Source: Mycoplana rhizolycopersici | Lineage (GTDB): Bacteria; Pseudomonadota; Alphaproteobacteria; Rhizobiales; Rhizobiaceae | Direction of reading: 5' to 3' | DNA length: 64,000 bases | Assembly (NCBI RefSeq): GCF_013378445.1 | Contig: NZ_JABXYK010000014.1 | Span: 1 to 64,000 of the forward strand | Part shown: positions 26,362 through 33,765 of the stretch, piece by piece | Layout of the letters: every line of letters begins with the position of its first letter | Position numbering within the stretch: position 1 is the stretch's first letter | The notes under the pieces: model-generated | Databases searched by the model: none | What the model saw: the letters and a program-made list of their open reading frames with translations, nothing else | What the model was told of the DNA's origin: nothing | Program-made: the position numbers and the translations under genes

Positions 26362-26745
26362 TCAGACGAACTGGCTGAGGCCCGGTACCGAAGCGACGAC
26401 CTCGTCGACCACCTCGTCGCCGGCATGTTCGCGCGCGATTGCAAGGGTCTCCTTGGCGAGCCCGGTGATCTCGCTCATGCCAAGCCCCTGGCTCATCAGC
26501 TGCTGGCCGAGCGCCATGACCCCGCCGCCCATGGCGTTCATCAGGCCGCCGAGCAGACCGCCGGAGCCCTCGCCATTGTACTGGGCCACCAGGTCGGAGG
26601 CGCCCGGGATGGCCTCGATCATCCTTGCGACCGGCCCGTCGGCCGCCTCGCGCTGGAGGAAACCGAGCATCATGCCGATGGACTTTTCTGTGATGACGGG
26701 ATCGAGGCCGACACTGTCGGCCACGCGGTTAACGAGATCGTTCAT
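26362..26745 (-). CDS. DUF2267-like small protein
   Basis: A 127-residue protein of a family common in rhizobia: MNDLVNRVADSVGLDP at the start, a helical N-terminal domain (ITEKSIGMMLGFLQRE), a Gly-rich middle (GEGSGGLLGGLMNAMGGG) and a C-terminal helix pair ending VPGLSQFV. No signal or membrane segment is seen. Function unknown. A 14-bp palindrome (26768-26781) lies 22 bp upstream of its start and may be its operator. Confidence 0.75.
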   Translation of the reverse strand: MNDLVNRVADSVGLDPVITEKSIGMMLGFLQREAADGPVARMIEAIPGASDLVAQYNGEGSGGLLGGLMNAMGGGVMALGQQLMSQGLGMSEITGLAKETLAIAREHAGDEVVDEVVASVPGLSQFV

Positions 26746-26767
26746 GGAAAAGCCTCCGATACGAATT

Positions 26768-26781
26768 TGACGTTAACGTCA
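26768..26781. promoter_or_regulatory. Perfect 14-bp palindrome upstream of the DUF2267-like gene
   Basis: TGACGTTAACGTCA overlaps a second inverted repeat of the TTAACGT/AACGTTAA type (26773-26788). It is 22 bp from the start codon of the leftward gene, a typical operator place. Confidence 0.4.
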
Positions 26782-26950
26782 ACGTTAAATGAATCAGCCA
26801 ATGAACTCAAGCATGAGACAGTCGTATTCTACGCCACCACGCCGGTTCATCACAGGTGTTGAAGTTCCCTTTTCACCTTATAAAGTCGGCGATACGATTC
26901 AATGACGATTTCGGGCGTCCCCCGACCGGCGCGCACAAGGGAGATACACT

Positions 26951-28516
26951 GTGAGCGAGACGATACTGCAAGACGGCAAGCTCTATATCGGCACCAGCCG
27001 CAAGCCGGACGATTCGATCAACGCACCGGAATATCTCGAACTGAAATTCGGCAACCGGCACGGCCTCGTCACGGGGGCAACCGGTACCGGCAAGACGATC
27101 ACGCTGCAGATTCTTGCCGAGGGCTTCTCCAATGCCGGCGTGCCGGTGTTCTGCGCCGACGTGAAGGGCGACCTTTCCGGCATCGGCGCGATCGGCGAGG
27201 CGAAGGACTTCCTGCTCAAGCGCGCCGAGGAGATCGGCCTTCAACCCTACGACTTCCAGGAGTTCCCGGTGATCTTCTGGGATCTCTACGGCGAGAAGGG
27301 CCACCGGGTGCGCGCCACCATGACGGAGATGGGCCCCCTGCTCCTGTCGCGGCTGATGAATGCCACGGATGCGCAGGAGGGCGTGCTCAACATCGCCTTC
27401 AAGATCGCCGACCAGGGCGGCCTGCCGCTGCTCGACCTGAAGGACCTGCAGGCGCTGCTGCAATACATGGGCGATAACGCGTCCGCGCTTTCCAACCAGT
27501 TCGGTTTCATCTCCAAGGCATCGGTCGGCTCGATCCAGCGCGAGCTGCTGATCCTTGAGCAGCAGGGCGCACAGCACTTCTTCGGCGAGCCGGCGCTGAA
27601 GATCTCCGACATCATGCGCACCACCAATGACGGGCGCGGCGCGATCTCGGTGCTCGCCGCCGACAAGCTGATGATGAACCCCCGCCTCTACGGCACTTTC
27701 CTGCTGTGGCTGCTCTCGGAGCTGTTCGAGGAACTGCCGGAAGTGGGCGATCCGGAAAAGCCGAAGCTCGTCTTCTTCTTCGACGAGGCGCATCTGCTCT
27801 TCAAGGATGCGCCGAAGGTGCTGGTCGAGCGCGTCGAGCAGGTCGTCCGCCTGATCCGCTCCAAGGGCGTCGGCGTCTATTTCGTCACCCAGAACCCGCT
27901 CGACGTGCCCGAGACCGTACTCGCTCAGCTCGGCAACCGGGTGCAGCACGCGCTGCGCGCCTATACGCCGCGCGAGCAAAAGGCAGTGAAGACGGCGGCG
28001 GAGACCTTCCGGCCGAACCCGGATTTCGACTGCGCCACCGTCATCACCGAGCTCGGCACCGGCGAAGCGCTGGTCTCCACGCTGGAGGGCAAGGGCGTGC
28101 CATCGATGGTGGAGCGCACGCTTGTCCGCCCGCCGGCCTCGCGGGTCGGGCCGCTGACGGACGCCGAGCGCGCGCAGGTGATGAAAGTCAGCCCCGTCGC
28201 CGGCCTCTACGACGAGGACTTCGACCGCGAGTCGGCTTACGAGATACTGGCCGCCCGCACGAAAAAGCTGGAGGAACAGCAGCAGGCCGAGAAGCAGGAG
28301 GCGGAAGCGCCGCAGCAGAACGGCGGCAGCCGCTGGACGCTGCCCGGCTTCGGCGACGACCCCGAGCAGGCCTCGACCACCGGCAAACCAAAGGCCCGCT
28401 CCGGCTACCAGCGCGAGACCGTCGTCGAAGCGGCGATGAAGTCCGCCGCCCGCAGCGTCGCCAACTCGCTGGGCCGGGCGATCGTGCGCGGCATTCTCGG
28501 CAGCCTGCGGCGCTAG
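26951..28516 (+). CDS. HerA-like helicase-domain ATPase (DUF853)
   Basis: A 521-residue ATPase of the HerA/FtsK superfamily. Walker A is GATGTGKT at residues 42-49; Walker B is FFFDEAHLLF; an arginine-finger region follows in VRLIRSKGVGVYFVTQNP. The C-terminal ~100 residues are charged and low in complexity (EEQQQAEKQEAEAPQQ), then a helical tail with NSLGRAIVRGILG. Start is GTG 26951 with GGGAGA upstream. This bacterial branch is single-gene and not part of the archaeal HerA-NurA pair; its role in DNA processing is presumed, not known. Confidence 0.9.
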   Translation: MSETILQDGKLYIGTSRKPDDSINAPEYLELKFGNRHGLVTGATGTGKTITLQILAEGFSNAGVPVFCADVKGDLSGIGAIGEAKDFLLKRAEEIGLQPYDFQEFPVIFWDLYGEKGHRVRATMTEMGPLLLSRLMNATDAQEGVLNIAFKIADQGGLPLLDLKDLQALLQYMGDNASALSNQFGFISKASVGSIQRELLILEQQGAQHFFGEPALKISDIMRTTNDGRGAISVLAADKLMMNPRLYGTFLLWLLSELFEELPEVGDPEKPKLVFFFDEAHLLFKDAPKVLVERVEQVVRLIRSKGVGVYFVTQNPLDVPETVLAQLGNRVQHALRAYTPREQKAVKTAAETFRPNPDFDCATVITELGTGEALVSTLEGKGVPSMVERTLVRPPASRVGPLTDAERAQVMKVSPVAGLYDEDFDRESAYEILAARTKKLEEQQQAEKQEAEAPQQNGGSRWTLPGFGDDPEQASTTGKPKARSGYQRETVVEAAMKSAARSVANSLGRAIVRGILGSLRR

Positions 28517-28907
28517 CCGCGAGCCGGAATGAGACCTGTCCGCAAAAGGCCACGAAACTTGCACGCCACCGATACGTGGGCGGAAGTCGATACGCGCGTG
28601 ACGAGCCCCGGCCCGCCGGGCAGTCTGCCGAACTCGCACCAAGCCATCGGGGCCGCTCGTGCGGGAAGCGCAAAGTAGCGTGCCAGCAGCCACGACAAGC
28701 ATTTCTTCCAAACGGAAGGCTTTCGCCGGACGGATTTTCGTGATCCTCTTTGGGGGCTGCTGCATGCGACGAACGCCATTGTTTTTCATTCCAGCTTTTC
28801 AGAGACACACGACGAATGCCTTTCCTGCCGTTGCCCCTTGCCCCTGATGCCGGCAAGCTCTCGACGTCCGTTCTCTGTGTGAGCCGGGCAAACGAGCGGG
28901 CTGCCTG
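28517..28907. other. Intergenic stretch with a possible short leader frame
   Basis: No gene is supported in these 391 bases. A 30-codon frame (28816-28908) ends in TGATG overlapping the start codon of the YoaK gene; it has no clear ribosome binding site and no known counterpart. Confidence 0.4.
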
Positions 28908-29582
28908 ATGACGGTTGCGCGTCGCCGTCGCCTGATCAGACGTCAACGCAGCGCCGTCGGCGTGGCGCTTGTGGCGGCGATCGCGTTCCTGGCCGGGATG
29001 ACCGACGCGATCGGGCTGATGGCCGTGGGCGACTTCGTTTCCTTCATGAGCGGTAATACCACGCGCACCGCCGTGGCGGTCGCAGCCGGCGACACCGCCC
29101 GGGCCGTGCTGCTTTTGACGGGGCTTGCCGTTTTCGTGCTCGGCAATTGCGGCGGGGTGCTGATCGCCAGCCGCTTCCAGTCCGCCGGCGTCCTTGTGGG
29201 CGTGACCGCCCTGCTCGCCGCCTCGGCGCTGGTGCCGCAGCACCAGGAGGTGCGCTTCCTGCTTCTCATCCTGGCCATGGGCACGGTCAACGCGGCCGTC
29301 GAACAGATCGAGGGGCTGTCGATCGGGCTCACCTATGTCACCGGCGCGCTCTCGCGCTTCGGGCGGGGGCTGGGCCGCTGGATCCTCGGCGTGCGCGACC
29401 GGTCCTGGCTGATCCAGCTCGTGCCCTGGACCGGCATGATCGCGGGCGCCGTCACCGGTGCGGCCCTTCAACTGAACGTGACGGCCGCGGCGAACTGGGC
29501 GCCCTTCGTCGTCGCCGCACTCGTCACGGCGGCATCGATCCTCATTCCGCGGCGCTGGTCCGTGCGCTTCCTCGTGCGCTGA
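28908..29582 (+). CDS. YoaK family (DUF1275) membrane protein
   Basis: A 224-residue integral membrane protein with about six helices. Family marks are AFLAGMTDAIGLMAVGDFVSFMSGNTTRTAVA near the N-terminus and NAAVEQIEGLSIGLTYVTGALSRFGRGL in the middle, both typical of DUF1275. A TGATG overlap with a short upstream frame may help its translation. The family is suspected of transport, but no function is proven. A 10-bp hairpin at 29705-29728 follows. Confidence 0.87.
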   Translation: MTVARRRRLIRRQRSAVGVALVAAIAFLAGMTDAIGLMAVGDFVSFMSGNTTRTAVAVAAGDTARAVLLLTGLAVFVLGNCGGVLIASRFQSAGVLVGVTALLAASALVPQHQEVRFLLLILAMGTVNAAVEQIEGLSIGLTYVTGALSRFGRGLGRWILGVRDRSWLIQLVPWTGMIAGAVTGAALQLNVTAAANWAPFVVAALVTAASILIPRRWSVRFLVR

Positions 29583-29704
29583 ACGAACGGCCAGGTTGAA
29601 AAATGGCAGGATCAGTGCTATCCAGCACCCCTCAACGGTGGCCGGAAAGGAGGGCGGACGTGAGATTCGATTTCCTGCCCAATCTTTCGCACGGTCCCGA
29701 TCGT

Positions 29705-29728
29705 GCCCTGCAAATGCGTTTGCAGGGC
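29705..29728. terminator. Perfect 10-bp hairpin between YoaK and ABC-F genes
   Basis: GCCCTGCAAA, loop TGCG, TTTGCAGGGC. No T-run follows, so it may be a weak terminator or a leader structure for the ABC-F gene 168 bp further on. The remaining 29583-29895 gap has no supported gene. Confidence 0.4.
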
Positions 29729-29895
29729 TGACCAGAGACCGTTTCCCATAACCTCCCTGGTCTGCCCCTGATGGCAGCGCCGCGTCCTGTTCGACGCGCG
29801 CAATTCCAATGCTTCCGAGCCTGAACGCGCCCGCCTTCGATGATGGCTGATGCCCTTGATGCGGCGATCGCTCGGACGATGATCAGGGATCGATC

Positions 29896-31425
29896 ATGTC
29901 ACTCATTACCGTGCGCAATCTCGGCGTCACCCTCGGTGCGCCGCTGTTTTCCGGCCTCAACCTTTCCATCAACGCTGGCGACCGCATCGGGCTCGTTGCC
30001 GCCAATGGCCGCGGCAAGTCCACGCTTTTGCGCTGCATCGCCGGCCTGTTCGAACCGGGCGAAGGCGAGATCACGCGATCACGCGGGCTGACCGTCGGCC
30101 ATGTCGAGCAGACCGGGCCGCCCGCCCTGTCCGGCGCGAGCTTCAGTGCCGCCGTGCGGGATGCGCTGCCGGCCGATCAGGCCGAGCATGAAAGCTGGCG
30201 CGTGGATGTCGTTCTGGAAACGCTGGCCGTGCCCGAAGCACTGCGCGCCCGCCCGCTGTCGCAACTGAGCGGCGGCTGGCAGCGGCTCGCCCTGCTGGCG
30301 CGCGCATGGGTGCGCGAGCCGGACGTGCTGCTTCTCGATGAGCCGACCAACCATCTGGACCTCGCCCGGATCCTGCAATTGGAGGGATGGCTGAACGCAT
30401 TGCCGCGCGACGTTCCCGTCGTCATCGCCAGCCACGACCGCGCCTTCCTCGACGCCACGACCAACCGGACGCTCTTCCTCCGGCCGGAGAGGTCACAGAG
30501 CTTCGCGCTGCCCTATTCCCGTGCGCGGGCTGCCGTCGACGAGGCGGACGCATCCGACGAGCGGCGCTACCAGCGCGACATGAAGCAGGCGCAGCAGTTG
30601 CGCCAGCAGGCGGCCAAGCTGAACAATATCGGCATCAATTCCGGCTCCGACCTGCTCGTCGTCAAGACCAAGCAACTGAGGCAGCGCGCCGACCGGCTGG
30701 AGGAGACGGCAAGGCCTGTGCATCTGGAGCGTTCGGCCGGGACGATCCGGCTGTCCAATCGCGGCACGCATGCCAAGGTGCTGGTGACGCTGGAGGATGC
30801 GGAGATCGCCACGCCGGACGGCACGGCGCTGTTCAGGACCGGCCGCCAGTTCATCTGCCAGGGTGACCGGATCGTGCTTCTCGGGCGCAACGGCGCCGGC
30901 AAGACACGGCTCGTCAAAGCACTGCGGGCGGCGATCGGCGGCAATGCGGGGCCGGACGCCGCGTGCGGCATCAGGGCGACGCCCTCGCTCGTGCTCGGCT
31001 ATGGCGATCAGGCGTTGGCGGATCTTCCCGACGACGACACGCCACATGGCGCCATCATCCGGCGCTTTGCGGTGGGCGACCAGCGCGCACGCTCGCTGCT
31101 TGCCGGGATCGGCATTGCCATCGAGATGCAGGGGCAGCCCGTGGGCCGGCTCTCGGGCGGGCAGAAGGCAAGGCTCGGCATGCTGGTGCTTCGCCTCACC
31201 GAGCCGAATTTCTACCTGCTCGACGAGCCGACCAACCATCTCGACATCGAGGGGCAGGAAGCGCTGGAACGTGAACTGACGGCGCAGCAGGCAAGCTGCC
31301 TGTTCGTCTCCCACGACCGCAGTTTCGTCCGCGCCGTCGCCAACCGTTTCTGGGTGATCGAGCGGCGACGGCTGCTGGAGGTCGAGGATGCCGAGGCCTT
31401 CTTCTGCGAGGCGGCAGCGGGTTGA
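29896..31425 (+). CDS. ABC-F family ATPase
   Basis: A 509-residue cytoplasmic protein with two ABC cassettes and no membrane part. First cassette: Walker A AANGRGKS (35-42), signature LSGGWQRLA, Walker B LLDEPTNHLD. Second: GRNGAGKT, LSGGQKARLG, LLDEPTNHLD. The linker carries a charged helical stretch (YQRDMKQAQQLRQQAAKLNN). ABC-F proteins bind the ribosomal E site and either relieve stalling or protect against ribosome-targeting antibiotics; the YheS/Uup-type or resistance role cannot be told. The 313-bp gap before it contains a hairpin that could be a leader element. Confidence 0.9.
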   Translation: MSLITVRNLGVTLGAPLFSGLNLSINAGDRIGLVAANGRGKSTLLRCIAGLFEPGEGEITRSRGLTVGHVEQTGPPALSGASFSAAVRDALPADQAEHESWRVDVVLETLAVPEALRARPLSQLSGGWQRLALLARAWVREPDVLLLDEPTNHLDLARILQLEGWLNALPRDVPVVIASHDRAFLDATTNRTLFLRPERSQSFALPYSRARAAVDEADASDERRYQRDMKQAQQLRQQAAKLNNIGINSGSDLLVVKTKQLRQRADRLEETARPVHLERSAGTIRLSNRGTHAKVLVTLEDAEIATPDGTALFRTGRQFICQGDRIVLLGRNGAGKTRLVKALRAAIGGNAGPDAACGIRATPSLVLGYGDQALADLPDDDTPHGAIIRRFAVGDQRARSLLAGIGIAIEMQGQPVGRLSGGQKARLGMLVLRLTEPNFYLLDEPTNHLDIEGQEALERELTAQQASCLFVSHDRSFVRAVANRFWVIERRRLLEVEDAEAFFCEAAAG

Positions 31426-31462
31426 AAGTCGCCGGCGGCAGCCTCGGGAGGCCGTGGAGTGG

Positions 31463-32224
31463 CTATCGGCCGGGCACGGCAAGACGGGGATCGTTGCCAA
31501 AGTCCGCGCGCGCGAATTCGACGCGCGCGGGCGGGAACTCGCAGATCGCCTGGACGCCGCGGCCGGACAGGCGGATATGCCAGGTCTGGCGTTCCTGCGG
31601 CTTCGGCGCGGCAAAGGCTGTGGCCGAGAGCAGCGCGACATTCGCCCCGCCGCCCGGATCGCGGACGGAAACGTATCGGACGACCTCGATGCCGGCATCG
31701 CGCGCGGCGTCGGAAAGGGCCTGGCAGGCAGCGTAGTCGGTCGGGTCGCTCCAGCGCGCATGGTCGCGGTCGAGGGGGGAGCGCGTCAGGTCGAGAGCGG
31801 CGCCCGTCGCCACCGAAGCGGAAAAGGCGGTGAAGTCGGCCGCATTGGCCGGATAGGGCGTCTGCGGGGATTCGGCGTAGAACAGCAGCCGGTAGAAGGC
31901 CATTTCGGCAAGGGCCGTCGTGACGGCCTCGGCGGCATAGAAGACGCCCCGCGTGCGCCCTGCCCTGCGAAAGCGCGAGCCGTGCGGATAGACCGCCCCG
32001 TAGCGAAAGGGGGTTGCGAGGAGATAGTCGAGGCCTACGCATTCTGGCGGCAGCAGCGGCTTGCTTTCCTCCAGCAACTCTTCCAGCAGCGCCTGCTCCT
32101 CCAGCGTGTCGACGAGCTTCAGCGTCGAGACCCGATGCTGTGCCTCCACCAGCCGCCAGACGGGGCCGGCATAGGCCCGCGCCTCAGACGAGAGCGCGGC
32201 GGGCGTCCAGATAGGCAAGGACAT
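31463..32224 (-). CDS. RES-domain toxin of a Xre/RES toxin-antitoxin pair
   Basis: A 253-residue protein with the RES domain: Arg in GSRFRRAGRTRGVFYAAE, Glu in TALAEMAFYR, and a later Ser in the core. RES toxins degrade cellular NAD and halt growth. Start ATG 32224 lies inside the 3' end of the antitoxin gene, an overlap of 41 bases in another frame, which is a typical antitoxin-first layout. The longer frame to 32449 is only the shadow of the antitoxin. The extra N-terminal ~70 residues (VWRLVEAQHRVSTLKLVDT onward) are usual in the larger RES subgroup. Confidence 0.88.
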   Translation of the reverse strand: MSLPIWTPAALSSEARAYAGPVWRLVEAQHRVSTLKLVDTLEEQALLEELLEESKPLLPPECVGLDYLLATPFRYGAVYPHGSRFRRAGRTRGVFYAAEAVTTALAEMAFYRLLFYAESPQTPYPANAADFTAFSASVATGAALDLTRSPLDRDHARWSDPTDYAACQALSDAARDAGIEVVRYVSVRDPGGGANVALLSATAFAAPKPQERQTWHIRLSGRGVQAICEFPPARVEFARADFGNDPRLAVPGR

Positions 32225-32567
32225 CGACAAGTCCGGAAATCGAGGTGATGCGATCGATCGGGCGGCCGCCGAGGAGACTGTTTTCCACCGACATCCAGGC
32301 GCGGGCCACCGCCTCGTCGCCGCCGACGATGGCATCGAGCGAACGGAACAGGCGAATGAAAAGAACGGCCAGTTCGAACGGCTTGGTGCCGCGCTCCAGG
32401 CGATAGTCCTGCCGGCGCATGCGCGAGACACTGGCCTCCGAAACGCCAAGGACGGCCGAAAGCGCCCGCGCGGTTAGCCCCAAGGCTTCGGACGCTCGAA
32501 CAACCGCCTTGGTCATCACTGTTTCGGCCTGGGCCTGCTGTGCTGGCGAACGGGTCTCGACGAGCAT
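32184..32567 (-). CDS. Xre/MbcA/ParS-family antitoxin
   Basis: A 127-residue partner of the RES toxin. The N-terminal part has a helix-turn-helix (ASEALGLTARALSAVLGVSEASVSRMRRQ, about residues 25-53); the C-terminal part has the DUF2384-type toxin-binding segment with RAWMSVENSLLGGRPIDRITSISGLVDVLAYLDAR. It would neutralise the toxin and repress the promoter. A Shine-Dalgarno sequence AAAGGAGA precedes ATG 32567. An inverted repeat over its promoter (32587-32612) fits autoregulation. Confidence 0.9.
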   Translation of the reverse strand: MLVETRSPAQQAQAETVMTKAVVRASEALGLTARALSAVLGVSEASVSRMRRQDYRLERGTKPFELAVLFIRLFRSLDAIVGGDEAVARAWMSVENSLLGGRPIDRITSISGLVDVLAYLDARRALV

Positions 32568-32586
32568 CGAACAATCTCCTTTCCGT

Positions 32587-32612
32587 GGAAATAATATAAT
32601 GCAAAAATTTCC
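32587..32612 (-). promoter_or_regulatory. Promoter/operator of the Xre-RES pair
   Basis: Arms GGAAAT and ATTTCC, 14 bases apart, enclose an A/T-rich -10-like TATATT (minus strand). The adjacent TTCCGTGGAA adds another half-site. It is 20 bp from the antitoxin start, as expected for an autoregulated TA operator. Confidence 0.5.
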
Positions 32613-32641
32613 AAAGAAAAGCCCGGCACCAAACGCCGGGC
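32613..32641 (-). terminator. Rho-independent terminator of ohr
   Basis: The 7-bp stem GCCCGGC (32621-32627) with GCCGGGC (32635-32641) is followed on the minus strand by TTTTCTTT. It lies 31 bp after the ohr stop codon and separates it from the toxin-antitoxin promoter. Confidence 0.7.
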
Positions 32642-32672
32642 CTTGGGATTTCGACTTCGCCCGTCGATCCGC

Positions 32673-33095
32673 TCAGACGACGGTCGTCTTGACGTCCAGA
32701 TTGCCGCGCGTGGCGTGGCTATAGGGGCAGACGACGTGCGCCTTCTTGACCAGGTCCTCGACCACGACCTTGTCGACGCCGGGAACGGAGACCTGCAGGG
32801 CCGCCTCGATGCCGAAGCCGCCGCCATCCTCGCGCGGGCCGATGCCGACGGTCGCCGTCACCTTGGCGTCCTCGGGGATCTTCACCTTTTCCTTACCGGC
32901 GACGAACTTCAGCGCGCCGAGGAAGCAGGCGGAATAGCCGGTGGCGAACAATTGCTCCGGGTTGGTGCCGCGGGCGCCATCGCCGCCCAGTTCCTTCGGC
33001 ACGGTGAGGGTGACGTCGAGAACGCCGTCTTCGGACGCGCCATGGCCCGCGCGGCCGCCGGTGGCAAATGCCTTGGTGGTGTAGAGAATGGACAT
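32673..33095 (-). CDS. ohr: Organic hydroperoxide resistance protein Ohr
   Basis: The 140-residue OsmC-fold peroxidase reduces organic and lipid hydroperoxides with a Cys pair. The peroxidatic Cys is in [15 protein letters not shown], and the resolving Cys in [19 protein letters not shown]. The N-terminal [16 protein letters not shown] is typical of Ohr rather than OsmC. ATG 33095 follows AAGGAGA by 7 bases. It is divergent from the MarR-type regulator ohrR, with a 106-bp shared promoter region holding a palindrome. Confidence 0.95.
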   Translation of the reverse strand: MSILYTTKAFATGGRAGHGASEDGVLDVTLTVPKELGGDGARGTNPEQLFATGYSACFLGALKFVAGKEKVKIPEDAKVTATVGIGPREDGGGFGIEAALQVSVPGVDKVVVEDLVKKAHVVCPYSHATRGNLDVKTTVV

Positions 33096-33142
33096 GTCAG
33101 GTCTCCTTGGTTGTTGATGATTATCGTATAGCCCCAAAATAG

Positions 33143-33154
33143 ATTGCGCGCAAT
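33143..33154. promoter_or_regulatory. Palindromic operator between ohr and ohrR
   Basis: ATTGCGCGCAAT is a perfect 12-bp palindrome midway between the two divergent starts, next to a second TTGCA-rich segment (33160-33173). It is the best candidate for the OhrR binding site. The exact boundaries are not known. Confidence 0.6.
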
Positions 33155-33201
33155 ATAATTTTGCACATTGCATTTTGGACGATTTGCGGCGACACTGCCG
33201 T

Positions 33202-33693
33202 ATGGAAAACCAACCTGCGCCCTCACCTCCCCTGGATATGGCGGACGACGCGAACCTCGCGCTGGATCGCCAGCTCTGCTTTGCCATCTATTCGGCTGCG
33301 CACGCATTCAACCGCACCTACAAGCCCCTGCTCGACCCCTACGGGCTCACCTATCCCCAGTATCTGGTGCTGCTGTCGCTGTGGCAAGACGACGGCAAGA
33401 CGGTGAAGGCGCTGGGCGAGGCGCTGCATCTGGATTCGGGCACGCTGTCGCCGCTGTTGAAACGCCTCGAAGCAAGCGGCTACATCGAGCGCACGCGCGA
33501 CCGTGCCGACGAGAGGCAGGTGCTGATCACACTGACCCCCAAGGGCCGGGAGATGAAAGGCGAGGCGCACGGCATCCTGATGCAGATCGGCAAGGCGGCC
33601 GGATGCACCGCCGACGACCTGCACCAGCTCGGCGCCTCGCTGCAGGCGCTGGCCGACAGGCTGCGCGCCCGGCAAACGCCGGATACCGCCTGA
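33202..33693 (+). CDS. ohrR: Organic-hydroperoxide-sensing MarR repressor OhrR
   Basis: A 163-residue MarR-type winged-helix repressor. The sensing Cys is C26 in [24 protein letters not shown], the hallmark of OhrR; oxidation there releases DNA. The wing and recognition helix read [36 protein letters not shown] 33202 gives a product of the usual size; the longer frame from 33175 enters the operator region. It is divergent from ohr. Confidence 0.92.
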   Translation: MENQPAPSPPLDMADDANLALDRQLCFAIYSAAHAFNRTYKPLLDPYGLTYPQYLVLLSLWQDDGKTVKALGEALHLDSGTLSPLLKRLEASGYIERTRDRADERQVLITLTPKGREMKGEAHGILMQIGKAAGCTADDLHQLGASLQALADRLRARQTPDTA

Positions 33694-33765
33694 ATCGGCG
33701 CCTACCCCCCTGTGCAAAGGCGAAGGCTCGATTAAACTGCGCCGGTCACGCGGGACGGAGGTGGC

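Noticed and set aside
26951-28516. HerA-like gene as part of a HerA-based phage defence system
   Set aside because: No SIR2, DUF4297 or nuclease partner is adjacent; it looks like the solitary DUF853 housekeeping type.
29618-29809. A 63-codon minus-strand frame between YoaK and ABC-F
   Set aside because: It covers the 29705-29728 hairpin, has no ribosome site and looks non-coding.
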